From the NCBI GenBank assembly GCA_913052075.1, contig CAJXDD010000014.1:1-26195 (forward strand): a stretch of 26,195 bases of DNA, in the 5' to 3' direction. The translations under genes were made by a program, and so were the position numbers. The notes beneath the pieces are model-generated. The model did not search any database. It saw only the letters and a program-made list of their open reading frames with translations, and was not told where the DNA came from. Numbering within the stretch: the stretch's first letter is position 1; each line of letters begins with the position of its first letter. Positions 1-9,402 of the stretch are shown piece after piece. Source of the stretch: UBA9926 sp913052075. GTDB taxonomy: Bacteria; Pseudomonadota; Gammaproteobacteria; Pseudomonadales; Azotimanducaceae.

Positions 1-974
1 CTATGATGCTCCAGACCCTCAATATCCTTGAGCACACTGATATTTTGGAACTGGGTTACAACTCAGCAGACTACATCCACACCCTCTACCAAGCCATGAG
101 TCTCGCGTTCGCCGATAGGGATTTCTACTATGGCGACCCGTATTTCCCACCAGAAGAGCCTCTGAGGGGACTGCTATCGAAAGAGTATGCCGCTAACCGT
201 GCGGCTCTCATCTCGCCCTTTCATAATGATAAGTTCATCAGGCCAGGTGATCCGTATCCTTTCCAGGGCGAGAAAAACCCTTATGAGGACCTGCTCAACC
301 AATGGACCAATACACCTGATCCAGATGGCGAACTGATGCCACCCTGGCAGATGGCCGAGACCGACATCGAGAGATTTGAGCGCACTGCGAATCTCGGCAC
401 CACGGCCATTCAGACCGCCGATAAATCGGGTTGGGTTGTCTCGGTAACACCCTCTGGAGGCTGGATTCCTGCTGCTATTGCTGGCAACACGGGGATAGGC
501 CTCAGCCAACGCATGCAAAGTTTTGTCACTGACAGAGCCCAGAATCCGTTCAACGTCATTGAGCCCTCTAAACGTCCTAGGGTGACATTAACGCCAGCGA
601 TCGCGCTCAAAGATGGAAAACCGTGGCTTTCGTTTTCGATCCAAGGGGGAGACTTTCAGGAGCAAAATCTGATTCAGATGCTACTGAACATGCGTCACCA
701 CGGCATGAACGTGCAGCAAGCTGCTGAGGCAGCGAACTTCTGGAGTTACCAGTTCCGTAATTCGTTCGATGATCACCGCGCACTTCCGGGAGAAATTCTA
801 GTGCGGGATGACACGCCGCCTTGGGTGAAAGCAGAATTGGAAGATCGCGGCTACAAAGTAAAAACTCGCGATCGAACCTCCGGCCCCCTGATGGGCATCG
901 AAATCGATCATGATCGCGGCACCTTCCGTGGTGGCGCATCAAATTATGGTGATGATTACGGATTAGCCTGGTAG
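1..974 (+). CDS. ggt: Gamma-glutamyltransferase, C-terminal part (5' end outside window)
   Basis: This is the distal part of a gamma-glutamyltranspeptidase, an Ntn hydrolase usually exported to the periplasm that cleaves or transfers the gamma-glutamyl group of glutathione and related compounds. The frame is open to the window edge and enters mid-protein (MLQTLNILE is an internal family motif), so the start is missing and 323 codons remain after base 3. The autoprocessing site is visible as NLGTTAIQTAD. The first Thr of the TT pair (codon at 399-401) is the expected nucleophile and N-terminus of the small subunit. The small-subunit motifs follow: SVTPSGGW, GIGLSQRMQSF, a run of SKRPRVTLTPAIAL, and the tail MGIEIDHDRGTFRGGASNYGDDYGLAW-type ending typical of bacterial GGT-like proteins. 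It stops with TAG. The next gene starts 72 bp downstream on the same strand, so co-transcription is possible. Substrate cannot be read; some relatives are cephalosporin acylases. Confidence 0.9.
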   Translation, partial: MMLQTLNILEHTDILELGYNSADYIHTLYQAMSLAFADRDFYYGDPYFPPEEPLRGLLSKEYAANRAALISPFHNDKFIRPGDPYPFQGEKNPYEDLLNQWTNTPDPDGELMPPWQMAETDIERFERTANLGTTAIQTADKSGWVVSVTPSGGWIPAAIAGNTGIGLSQRMQSFVTDRAQNPFNVIEPSKRPRVTLTPAIALKDGKPWLSFSIQGGDFQEQNLIQMLLNMRHHGMNVQQAAEAANFWSYQFRNSFDDHRALPGEILVRDDTPPWVKAELEDRGYKVKTRDRTSGPLMGIEIDHDRGTFRGGASNYGDDYGLAW

Positions 975-1046
975 CCGTTTGCTGAACACAATCGTGGCGG
1001 ACTGCAATGAGCTACCGCCTACCGTCAAGCGAAGGAGTCAACCCTT

Positions 1047-3086
1047 TTGAATAAGTTTGGTCTGTTGTTAAGCCTCTCTCTGGTGCCGCTATTGGCGACC
1101 GCGAAACCTATGCAGTACATGGATATCTTTGAGCTGGAGGTCGCCGCTGACGTTCAAATATCACCAGATGGTTCTCGCATCGCCTACGTGCGACGAAGTA
1201 TGGATGTCATGAAAGACTCAACACGCGGGAGCATCTGGCTAATTGACAGTACCGGTGAAAACCACCGTCCTTTGCTATCTGATATTGCTAGCTACTCAAG
1301 CCCCAGGTGGTCACCAGACGGTACGCGACTCGCTTATGTAACAGCCGCTGGCGTTCACGGAGCCGAGCTCCATGTGATTTGGCTCGATGGGGGCCAGACC
1401 GCATTACTCACTCAGTTACCCAGTGCCCCGTCAAACTTAAGCTGGTCACCAGACGGAACAAAGATCGCCTTTAGCGCACTCGTTGAATCGAAGGCTCCCA
1501 AACTAACGACCCCGCCAAAAGCACCCAAGGGAGCAACTTGGGCACCAGGCGTCACTGTTATTGAGCGGCTGAATTACAAATCAGATGGGGCGGGTTTTCT
1601 AAAGAATGGATTTAGTCACGTTTTTGTAGTCCCATCAGAGGGCGGCACACCGAGCCAACTGACGGAAGGCAACTTTAATCATGGTGGACAGTTGTCATGG
1701 TCGCCCGATGGCAGACGTATTATTTTCGCGGCTAACCGTAGCGACAATTTTGAGATCAACCTCGATGGTTCAGACATATGGTCCGTTGATCTTGAGAGCA
1801 ACGTGCTTACCCAATTGGTTAAGCGTGCAGGACCAGACTTCAGTCCCTTCTATGCTCCGGACGGGAAACACATAGCTTTTCGCGGTATGCCCGACAACCG
1901 AAACGCTCATCGACATGCGGATATATTTGTCCTGGATGTCAATTCAGGCGATCTTCAGATGATCGAGGAGGATCTAGATAGGCATTTCAGTAAAGCACTC
2001 TGGCGAGGGAATCAGGCGTTGATGGTGTCCTACAACGACCGTGGCCATACCGTGCTGGCGGAGCTATCCCTTGCTGGCGAACTAAGAACCATCACGGACC
2101 GTGTTGGTGGAACAGGTATTGGTAGACCTTACACGTCGGGAAGTTTTTCGGTCGCTGATACGGGCGCTTTCGCCTTCAACTATTCTCGGCCTGATCGACC
2201 AGCAGATGTCGGGTTCGGTAGAGAATCAAAATCGGTAAGAGTGCTGACCGATCTGAACAATGATCTCTTGGCCCAACGAGCCCTCTCACCCATAGAACAG
2301 CTCACATGGAAGTCCATCGACTCACTCGAAATAGAAGGTTGGCTTGCCTTTCCCCCAGATTTTGACACGAAAAAACAATATCCTTTGCTGCTTGAAATTC
2401 ATGGGGGCCCACACACCGCTTATGGCCCCCAGTTCTCAGCTGAGGTGCAGCTTTATGCTGCGGCCGGTTTTGTTGTGTTGTACGTCAACCCGCGCGGCTC
2501 CACCAGCTACGGTCTCGGATTTGCCAATGAAATTAACCGAAACTACCCTGGCGATGATTACTATGACCTAATCACTGGTGTCGAGACCGTAATTGAGCGC
2601 GGCTACATTGACGAAACGCAGTTATTTGTCACTGGTGGGTCAGGTGGTGGTGTCCTGACTGCCTGGATCATCGGCAAAACCAACCGTTTTGCTGCGGCGG
2701 CAGCAGCCAAACCCGTAATCAACTGGATTAGCGAAGTCCTTTATGCCGACCTGACAGCCTTCGCGACACAGTACTGGTTTGATACGCCGCCCTGGGAAGA
2801 CGTTCAGGAGTACTGGCGCCGATCACCGTTATCACTTGTGGGGAACGTCGAAACACCAACACTGCTCATTACTGGCGAGCAGGATCTGAGAACACCCATG
2901 GCCGAGTCTGAGCAGTACTACCATGCGCTAAAGCTGCGCCAAGTTGACACGATGTTGGTGCGCATCCCCGAGGCTTCTCATTCTATCTACGCGAGGCCCT
3001 CTCATTTGATCGCCAAGGTAGCCAATATCGTGGCATGGTTTGAAAAATATCGGGACAAACCAACCGGCGAAGAAGTTTCCCGCTGA
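1047..3086 (+). CDS. Secreted S9 family peptidase (prolyl oligopeptidase / acylaminoacyl peptidase type)
   Basis: The gene encodes a 679-residue serine peptidase of family S9. An N-terminal Sec signal peptide (MNKFGLLLSLSLVPLLATAKP) precedes a beta-propeller of WD40-like repeats, recognisable by repeated SPDG motifs (ISPDGSRIAYV, WSPDGTRLAYV, WSPDGTKIAFS, WSPDGRRIIFA). From about residue 430 an alpha/beta hydrolase domain follows, with HGGP oxyanion region, nucleophile Ser532 in GGSGGG, Asp613 in GEQDLRTP and His645 in EASHS. The start is TTG at 1047: AAGGAG lies 9-10 nt upstream, and the first in-frame ATG would delete the signal peptide. It likely hydrolyses peptides or blocked peptides in the periplasm or at the surface. 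The neighbouring gamma-glutamyltransferase suggests a peptide-scavenging pair (inference). Family and catalytic residues are clear; substrate is not. Confidence 0.93.
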   Translation: MNKFGLLLSLSLVPLLATAKPMQYMDIFELEVAADVQISPDGSRIAYVRRSMDVMKDSTRGSIWLIDSTGENHRPLLSDIASYSSPRWSPDGTRLAYVTAAGVHGAELHVIWLDGGQTALLTQLPSAPSNLSWSPDGTKIAFSALVESKAPKLTTPPKAPKGATWAPGVTVIERLNYKSDGAGFLKNGFSHVFVVPSEGGTPSQLTEGNFNHGGQLSWSPDGRRIIFAANRSDNFEINLDGSDIWSVDLESNVLTQLVKRAGPDFSPFYAPDGKHIAFRGMPDNRNAHRHADIFVLDVNSGDLQMIEEDLDRHFSKALWRGNQALMVSYNDRGHTVLAELSLAGELRTITDRVGGTGIGRPYTSGSFSVADTGAFAFNYSRPDRPADVGFGRESKSVRVLTDLNNDLLAQRALSPIEQLTWKSIDSLEIEGWLAFPPDFDTKKQYPLLLEIHGGPHTAYGPQFSAEVQLYAAAGFVVLYVNPRGSTSYGLGFANEINRNYPGDDYYDLITGVETVIERGYIDETQLFVTGGSGGGVLTAWIIGKTNRFAAAAAAKPVINWISEVLYADLTAFATQYWFDTPPWEDVQEYWRRSPLSLVGNVETPTLLITGEQDLRTPMAESEQYYHALKLRQVDTMLVRIPEASHSIYARPSHLIAKVANIVAWFEKYRDKPTGEEVSR

Positions 3087-3289
3087 GCGTTTGGCGTCGG
3101 TTTTAGCGCACTCAATATCGCGCCTTGTCTCGTAGACGACTGCATCAGAGCGTGTCAGGAAACAACGCGGCATATTCGCAGACGGGCTTTTAGGTAGCCG
3201 AGCGAAGATTTTCATTGTCATTACTACTCTCGGGCGAGGAAACGGTAAGCCGTATCCAGTCGTCTAGTTCGGATGCATTATTTTGGGAG

Positions 3290-5011
3290 CTAAGCTCGGG
3301 CGAACTGCGCCTCATCAGAGCGTCGCACCAGCTTCCCAGGCAGCGCACCTGTATGCTCTCCTGCTTTGAAGATCACTTCACCTGCCTTGATGGTCATGTC
3401 GTACCCGTCGGCGCGTTGCACTAAGCGTCTACCGCCAGCGGGCAAATCAAACACCGCTTCCGGTCGATGCAATTGCAAAGCATCAAAGTCGATGATGTTG
3501 AGGTCTGCGATCTTACCTTCCGAGATTTCACCGCGATCAAACATGCCAAATGCTTTCGCAGTTTTTGAGGTGAGCGACTCAACGATGAACTCAAGACTCA
3601 TGAGATCACCTCGGGTTCGGTCGCGGCCCCAGTGCGTCATAATGAACGTTGGCATACCAGCATCAGCAATCACTCCACAATGGGCACCGCCGTCACTCAA
3701 GCCAAAGAGCACGTTCGGGTGTTCAAGGAGTTTCTTTTGGCCCTCAAGCGAAAAGCCCTGATAACCACCAAGCGGTTGGTAAAAAAGTTCTTTGCCGCCG
3801 TTATCAACGAGGAGGTCATACATTACCTCCATAACATCTTGGCCGCGAGCCTTGGCAATCCCGGCGATACTGTCCTCGGGCAATGGCTCGTAATTGGGAA
3901 CATCCCCGAGTGGGAAAACTTGCCCCATAAGTCGCGGCAGGTCTTGCATCAGGCCGCCCTGAATCACCGACACCTCAGATAGCAGTTGCGCTTTGATGGC
4001 CGGGTTTGTGAGCTCTGCAAGCAGATCCTCGTGATTTAACTGGGCAAGCGACTCACGCCAGGTTGGGTGACCGACGAAGGCATGAAAGCTCGACTGTAGA
4101 CCATGAAGGACGCCAGTCGGCCGGCCTGCCGCTTGAGGACGAATCTCACGCCCTTCTGTGCGCGCTTGCTCCGCCAATTTGTACATCTTGCCGTTTTCAT
4201 AAGCAGGTGCTGTGGTCGCGATAAGCGTCACCGTAAGGCCCGTTTGCTTTTGAAACTCTGTCACCCACGCCCATTCTTCATCATCACCGAGATGATCCGA
4301 CACGAGCTCGAAGACTGAGTTATTGAGACCCTTCATTCCCAGACCGAGCGCGAGCATTTCGTCATAGCCCGAGAAGGTGCCGGGCATGTATTCGCCTTGA
4401 ATGTCTTTATGGAGCAGCGTCTTTGAGCTGGAAAAACCCAACGCACCCGCGGCAACCCCCTCGCGAACCAGCTTGGCCATTTGAGTGACCTCGTCCTCCG
4501 TCGGCGAATAATCAGTGTTGCAGCGTTCGCCCATCACGTATGCACGAATTGCGCCGTGCGGCACCTGGGTCGCGACGTCAATCGCTCGAGGGAAACTCTC
4601 CAATGCATCCAGGTATTCTGGAAAACTCTCCCACTGCCAATTTATACCCTCGGAGAGCGCTGCTCCGGGGATATCCTCTACACCCTCCATGAGTTCAATC
4701 AAAAAGTCTCGATCCTCTGGTTTCACAGGTGCGAACCCAACGCCGCAATTCCCCATAACCACGGTGGTGACGCCGTGCCAACTGGAAGGTGCGAGGATAG
4801 GATCCCACGTGGCCTGGCCGTCATAGTGAGTGTGAATATCTACCCAGCCAGGCGTAACCAGCTTACCCTTGGCATCGATTTCATTATTAGCGCGTTCAAG
4901 CACCCCACCCACCTTCATGATCCGACCTTTCGAAATCGCGATATCAGCTACTTTTCGATCAGCCCCGGTCCCATCGATGACGGTTCCGTTTCTTATGATG
5001 AGGTCGTACAT
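3290..5011 (-). CDS. N-acyl-D-amino-acid deacylase family amidohydrolase
   Basis: A 573-residue amidohydrolase of the D-aminoacylase / D-glutamate deacylase group, likely cytoplasmic. The N-terminus carries the small beta-sandwich (MYDLIIRNGTVIDGTG), followed by metal ligands His60 and His62 in DIHTHYD, Cys89 in GNCGVG (the metal-bridging Cys of D-aminoacylases), and Asp440 in GLSDGGAH, the catalytic Asp. The C-terminal GEISEGKIADLNIID closes the sandwich domain. Length is slightly above the usual 480-560. The start is ATG at 5011 with AAGGAG 6-7 nt upstream. It stops with TAG and faces the S9 peptidase convergently with about 200 bp between them. Many proteins of this group act on N-acyl amino acids, dihydropyrimidines or other cyclic amides, so the exact substrate is unknown. 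No signal peptide is seen. Confidence 0.9.
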   Translation of the reverse strand: MYDLIIRNGTVIDGTGADRKVADIAISKGRIMKVGGVLERANNEIDAKGKLVTPGWVDIHTHYDGQATWDPILAPSSWHGVTTVVMGNCGVGFAPVKPEDRDFLIELMEGVEDIPGAALSEGINWQWESFPEYLDALESFPRAIDVATQVPHGAIRAYVMGERCNTDYSPTEDEVTQMAKLVREGVAAGALGFSSSKTLLHKDIQGEYMPGTFSGYDEMLALGLGMKGLNNSVFELVSDHLGDDEEWAWVTEFQKQTGLTVTLIATTAPAYENGKMYKLAEQARTEGREIRPQAAGRPTGVLHGLQSSFHAFVGHPTWRESLAQLNHEDLLAELTNPAIKAQLLSEVSVIQGGLMQDLPRLMGQVFPLGDVPNYEPLPEDSIAGIAKARGQDVMEVMYDLLVDNGGKELFYQPLGGYQGFSLEGQKKLLEHPNVLFGLSDGGAHCGVIADAGMPTFIMTHWGRDRTRGDLMSLEFIVESLTSKTAKAFGMFDRGEISEGKIADLNIIDFDALQLHRPEAVFDLPAGGRRLVQRADGYDMTIKAGEVIFKAGEHTGALPGKLVRRSDEAQFARA

Positions 5012-5255
5012 GAAGTCTCCTTAATTTTCGCTCAAAAGCTAAAAATAGAGCGCTGTCCAGCAAGCAATAATTTCCTAGCCTATGTGGGTCTTCTACCACC
5101 CGTAGACCTATTTTCCCTAAAACCGAGCACCTTGGGCGTCAAAGGTTCACGTCAAAGGCCAAGCAAACATCGAATCAGCAGTAGACCATTCGTGAGTGTT
5201 TCTATTCACAAACTTTACTACCCAGGCGAGGTTCTACTTAACTCTGCCCCAATGC

Positions 5256-7082
5256 CTAAATTATAGAACTAGAAAGGGTAACATCCGCGAACTGCCACAC
5301 ATTTTTAAAGTGCTTTCTAGCCTCGTCGGCCGCTTCGGTTCTGCCTTGAGCATCAAGCGTTTGAATGAGCCCAAACAGCGCCCAGCCGTTATGTGGGTGA
5401 TCCGCGAGATCTCGACGGTAGACAGCTTCAGCTTCCTCAAGCTGACCTGCCTTCAGCAGTGCCGCCCCGAGCGACTGCCTCGTCGGGTAATACCAAAAAG
5501 GTGGCTCGGTGTAAGGCAAAGTCTCTTGGGCGGCTACAGCCTGCTCAAACTGGGGAATTGCGTCGTCGAACCTACCGCTCCGAAAAGCCATCTCGCCAGC
5601 AAGTAGGTATTCTGCGATCGATAGTAACGTAGAACCTGGGTAATCCATTTTATCGAGAAAGCTGACTTTGACATCACCTTTCAACTCAGCAAGCTTCCGA
5701 GCACTTTGCTCAGCAGCAGCAAAATCGCCTTGAGCAGCTTGAGCAACGCCCCGTGCGTAGTGCCAAATCGCTTGGGAAAACTTTAAGTCTGAATGAGGTG
5801 CAGGCTCGGCCAAGATCGTATCCCACTCACCAAACCGAACCAAAGACAGAAGAGGAACTGTCCTAAAAAATTCAATGGTCGGAAATTGTTGAACCTGCTC
5901 AACGCGCACGTTGTCTACTACCCGTCGCGCACTTTGGATTGATAGATCCTTTTGTCCTTGCATGGTCGCAGCTGACCACAAGAAGTGTATATTGTGCGGG
6001 TAATAAAGCGCCGGGTAAAAACCCTGAGCATTACAGGCCTCGATGTAGGCTTCATCAACATCCGCTGCCCGAACATTTGCCAGTACCGCATCGTTATATC
6101 GACCAATCCGGTAATAGATGTGAGCAGGCATATGCACTAAGTGCCCTGCCCCTGGGACAAGGTTAGCTAGTCGGTCTGCCGCAGCTTCGGCCCGATCAGG
6201 AGTTGAAGAAGCCTCCATAGCATGGATATATAAATGCAGGGCAAGCGGATGATCAGGAGCCTTCTCGAGCGCCCCTTCTAGAGCATCAATCACCTTTTGT
6301 GTTTCAGGTTTGGCGGTGAGATCGTCCGACCAATAGTTCCAGGGCATCGTGTTCATCAGAGCCTCAGAGTAAATCGAAGCAATAGTGGCATCATCTGGGT
6401 AAACGTTTGCGACCCGCTCCATAGCCTTGGCCCAGGCTAAATCAAGGGGCTCGCGAGGCGTCTCGGCATCACCGTTATAGCGAGACGACAAAGCTTCGAT
6501 CAAGGCTCTTTCCTTTACATTTGCAAACTGCTTGAGACTGATTGCCTTTTGGATCGCGGCAAAGGCTGCTACTCGCTCTTGGGGCGACATGATCACCTTG
6601 CCTTTGCTAGTGACGTTAATGTTAGGTCCAGTAGCCAATGCTTCGCCCCAGAAGCAAATCGCACAATTTGGGTCGAGAGTTTGGGCTGCTCGGAAGCTTC
6701 GAACAGATTCGGCGTGATTAAAAGCAAAAGCGAGCACCATGCCTTGATCAAAATACCTTTGAACATAGGACCCTTCCGACGAAATGGGATAACTGTAATC
6801 ACTCATACCCTCGAAGAGAGGCGCGCCCGCTAATTTTACAACCTCGGTTTGGGGCATACCCTCGAATCGCGGCGCTTTACTGGCTGTTCCCTCAGGAGCC
6901 TCTCCCGAACAAGCGGCGAGAGAAAAAAAGGCAAAGACTACAAACCACCTGAGAAAGCCCCAATAAAACGGGCAATGTCTAGTGGGTTGAAGCGCTATCG
7001 GCCCGTGGCCAGATCTTGATAGGGAGAAGGTGGTATCCCGTGAATGAGAGCCAGAAAACCAAACTGCTTTGATGCTGAGCAT
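5256..7082 (-). CDS. Tetratricopeptide-repeat lipoprotein
   Basis: A 608-residue TPR protein of a widespread uncharacterised family. The N-terminus has an unusually long n-region (about 40 residues) before a hydrophobic stretch and a lipobox, LAAC (Cys58), so an outer- or inner-membrane lipoprotein is likely. The conserved block after it has FDQGMVLAFAFNHAE and LDPNCAICFWGEA, followed by several degenerate TPR helices and clearer repeats near residues 440-600 (GRFDDAIPQFEQAVA, GQLEEAEAVYRRDL). The ATG at 7082 is chosen because AAGGAGA sits 6-7 nt upstream. The frame is open 40 codons further upstream but has no comparable ribosome binding site. It probably serves protein-protein contacts at the envelope; no partner is evident. 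It lies about 240 bp upstream of the amidohydrolase and may or may not be cotranscribed. Confidence 0.85.
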   Translation of the reverse strand: MLSIKAVWFSGSHSRDTTFSLSRSGHGPIALQPTRHCPFYWGFLRWFVVFAFFSLAACSGEAPEGTASKAPRFEGMPQTEVVKLAGAPLFEGMSDYSYPISSEGSYVQRYFDQGMVLAFAFNHAESVRSFRAAQTLDPNCAICFWGEALATGPNINVTSKGKVIMSPQERVAAFAAIQKAISLKQFANVKERALIEALSSRYNGDAETPREPLDLAWAKAMERVANVYPDDATIASIYSEALMNTMPWNYWSDDLTAKPETQKVIDALEGALEKAPDHPLALHLYIHAMEASSTPDRAEAAADRLANLVPGAGHLVHMPAHIYYRIGRYNDAVLANVRAADVDEAYIEACNAQGFYPALYYPHNIHFLWSAATMQGQKDLSIQSARRVVDNVRVEQVQQFPTIEFFRTVPLLSLVRFGEWDTILAEPAPHSDLKFSQAIWHYARGVAQAAQGDFAAAEQSARKLAELKGDVKVSFLDKMDYPGSTLLSIAEYLLAGEMAFRSGRFDDAIPQFEQAVAAQETLPYTEPPFWYYPTRQSLGAALLKAGQLEEAEAVYRRDLADHPHNGWALFGLIQTLDAQGRTEAADEARKHFKNVWQFADVTLSSSII

Positions 7083-7343
7083 GCTACTTCTCCTTTTTTT
7101 CATGCAAATAACGGTCGTACTTGACCTTAGGACTTTAAAACGAATTTTTAAAGAGCGTAAAGGGTTAAAGTCTTTGAATATCTGCCCAATACTACATGCC
7201 AAGCCCGCACGAGTTCAGAGCCAGCAATTTGCTCAGTCGCGGCCGTTTAGTCGAGGCGGGGGAGTACGCCATTGACGCTTCAAGAGGAAATTCGTAGGAG
7301 TACTAACTGAACGATCAGTCAGGTATTTTTCGACTATATAGTC

Positions 7344-8897
7344 TTAATAGGCTCTATGCTCACCGAGCAGAGAGGTATTCCAAGCACGATCTTGATAATA
7401 ACTAATCGCGTGTTTCTGTGCCTTTAAACTCTCAGAACGAATCAATGCCTCAGCGACTATTGACGACGCGTAATCGTTAGAACTTTGTAACATAATGGCT
7501 GAAATACTAATTAAGTCTTCAGCATCCCATTGCTTGCAATTGGCCAAGACAAACATCGCTATATTCATGTCTATCTGGTCTGCAGCAGTCCAGCCTCTCC
7601 GAACTTGCGCACTTCTCCAGTCCGGTAATTTGTTCGCAACCAATTTTTTAAGTTGTCGCAAAATATTGCAATGATCGTTGAATTTCATAAAAGAGAGAGC
7701 ATCAATCGCTTGACGAACCACTTGATGGTGTGAAGACTCGAGCAGCTCAGTCACACAGTGATATCGCTCACTCTCGCCGCTCGTTATTTCACCCGCAACA
7801 AATGCAGCGTTTACCTGGAGCCATGGATCTCCTGATTCGATAAGAGAGTGAACCGCATCCATAGATTCGGAACCCAAAGCCGCAAGTCGATAGGTTGCAA
7901 CCTCCATAACTATGGCTCTCTCATTCCAGCGAATGGGGTTGCCATGGGTATTGTCTCGCAAACCCTCTTGCAATCTTTCATGCTTTTTTTCGCCTTGAAT
8001 CAATCTAAGGGCGTCAAGACTGGCCGCCAAAGACTGGCCTTTTTTCGAATCATAAATTAGCCGCAACCGCTCGTTCAGGGGTGTTATCTCTTCAGATACG
8101 CTCGACCCTGGCTGCTCGGAAACCAATCTGGGATTGGTTTGGCCAAGCATACGATTCCAAATATAAATAGCAGTTGGTTCAGGTAGTGATGACTCAACCG
8201 ATTGGTGCTCATCCGAAAGCCAAATATCGCTCTCATTATTCCAGCTTGGAGCGGCAGGAGAACTTGTTCTCGCGAAGACAAACTTGAGCATAAAACGATC
8301 GTCTTTTGAGACGTTTGGAAATCCTGCATGTGCAATATCAAAGTGAGCAAGAAAGAAAGTACCCGCGCTAATGCGGTCAGGCTGATAGATCTCTCTGCTC
8401 AGATCAGGCCCGTTATCGCAGTAGCTCGCCCGGAGAAATCTTGTAGGGCCCATGGAGGTATCAACCTCATGCGGGAAATAGAATCCTAAAAGAAACTTAG
8501 GAGAATGATGACGAGCTCGGGCAAGAGGGCTTTGGGCATCCTGATGCCAGAGCGAGGTTGCAGTAGATCCAGCACCCATTAAATGTCTGTTTGAGCTTAA
8601 CGAAAAGTCTTCTAGACCCTCTGCTATGGGCGTAGATCTGTGAATGGCTCTATGTGGATGAATAAGATAATCCGATCCAAGAAGCGAAATTAGAGCGCCA
8701 TGGATTTTCTCGTGCCGAAGAACTCGCTGGAGAACAGGCATCCTGGGTAATATGTTATTCCCATGATGAGATTCAGCCTCACACACCTCGCGTAAGCGAG
8801 AGTTTACTTCGTGATGGACATGGTCCAGATCAGGTAGCGCTATCTCCATTAAGCCTGAACGAATAAAGCTTTGAACCTGGCCATCGGTTAGTAACAT
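7344..8897 (-). CDS. PhyH-like Fe(II)/2-oxoglutarate dioxygenase with C-terminal helical (HEAT-like) repeats
   Basis: A 517-residue two-part protein. The first ~215 residues resemble phytanoyl-CoA dioxygenase (PhyH): the metal motif HxD is seen as WHQD (His118, Asp120), the family block GPTRFLRASY corresponds to the usual 'G-x-L-x-x-x-P-G-S-H' region, the distal His is in HFDIAHAG (His190 best placed) and a 2-oxoglutarate-binding Arg follows in DDRFMLKF or VFAR. Residues ~300-480 are alpha-helical with HEAT-like periodicity (LIESGDPWLQVNAAFVAGEI, then LLESSHHQVVRQAIDALSFM). The ATG at 8897 has GGGAGG about 11 nt upstream, a little far. The frame is intact. The substrate is unknown; no CoA ligase or lipid gene lies beside it. 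The fusion suggests the oxygenase works on a macromolecular or protein-bound substrate (inference). Confidence 0.75.
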   Translation of the reverse strand: MLLTDGQVQSFIRSGLMEIALPDLDHVHHEVNSRLREVCEAESHHGNNILPRMPVLQRVLRHEKIHGALISLLGSDYLIHPHRAIHRSTPIAEGLEDFSLSSNRHLMGAGSTATSLWHQDAQSPLARARHHSPKFLLGFYFPHEVDTSMGPTRFLRASYCDNGPDLSREIYQPDRISAGTFFLAHFDIAHAGFPNVSKDDRFMLKFVFARTSSPAAPSWNNESDIWLSDEHQSVESSLPEPTAIYIWNRMLGQTNPRLVSEQPGSSVSEEITPLNERLRLIYDSKKGQSLAASLDALRLIQGEKKHERLQEGLRDNTHGNPIRWNERAIVMEVATYRLAALGSESMDAVHSLIESGDPWLQVNAAFVAGEITSGESERYHCVTELLESSHHQVVRQAIDALSFMKFNDHCNILRQLKKLVANKLPDWRSAQVRRGWTAADQIDMNIAMFVLANCKQWDAEDLISISAIMLQSSNDYASSIVAEALIRSESLKAQKHAISYYQDRAWNTSLLGEHRAY

Positions 8898-9402
8898 CGC
8901 TGGACGGGCCTCCCTATCACTCCGACTGGTAACTTCCGAAGCTCACAACATGACACCATAATTTCTATTTTCTGCGAATCGCCTGATAAAGAGTCTTGGA
9001 GCGACCATTCGCTCCTCTTAACAAACCACTGCTAACCCACAATTCCAATCCAATTTGTTGCGAAGTTTTTGTCATGACCATAGGGCTACAAAATCTTTCA
9101 AATAAGAATAATGAGAGTTACAGGGTAACTTAGCAAGTTCAGCTGTTGGTGCAACGGTCTGCTGCTCGAAGCATGAAGTTTTTTGTGCTGCGTTCTGCCT
9201 TGAATAGTAAACATCGAAATCATCTAATGCTATTTTTTGCGTGCGTAGTTTCAGATCCAGCGTCGATGCTATTTCTAATGTCGCAGGAGGCCTTATCTAT
9301 TGAAAACCCTCGCAAATCCTGATTCGCTTAGCTATGGGAAAGTTTTGCGGCTAATTCTGAATCTACCCACTAACAATTGGAGGGAAACGAGGTGAAAGGT
9401 TC
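8898..9402. other. 505-bp intergenic region, divergent promoters
   Basis: This gap separates the leftward PhyH-like gene from the rightward SDR-P450 operon, so it should hold two divergent promoters. I could not assign convincing -35/-10 pairs. No RNA gene or long inverted repeat is evident. The only coding candidate is a 31-codon frame at 9300-9395 with a strong AGGAGG, listed separately. Confidence 0.5.
9300..9395 (+). other. Candidate 31-codon leader ORF upstream of the SDR-P450 operon
   Basis: A TTG codon at 9300 is preceded by AGGAGG at 9285-9290 with 9 nt spacing. The frame runs 31 codons (begins MKTLANPDSLSYGK) and ends with TGA at 9393-9395, 7 nt before the ATG of the SDR gene, in a different frame. 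This placement would allow translational coupling. The peptide has no recognisable motif, and the AGGAGG could be chance. Low confidence. Confidence 0.25.

Noticed and set aside
3127..3137. GTCT-CGT-AGAC mini-hairpin between the convergent S9 peptidase and amidohydrolase genes
   Set aside because: Too short to be called a terminator and lacks a T-run.
3087..3195. Open frame continuing beyond the TGA of the S9 peptidase
   Set aside because: The peptidase is complete, no redox Cys motif surrounds the TGA and no SECIS-like hairpin is evident; simple stop.
5092..5106. Small hairpin TCTAC-CACCC-GTAGA between the amidohydrolase and TPR genes
   Set aside because: Only five base pairs, no T-run, no clear role.
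4481..5266. 261-codon plus-strand frame opposite the amidohydrolase
   Set aside because: It lies antisense to a gene with clear family motifs, and its product is without recognisable domains.
9172..9320. Possible 48-codon frame beginning MKFFVLRSALNS
   Set aside because: No ribosome binding site of quality and no family signal; likely chance.
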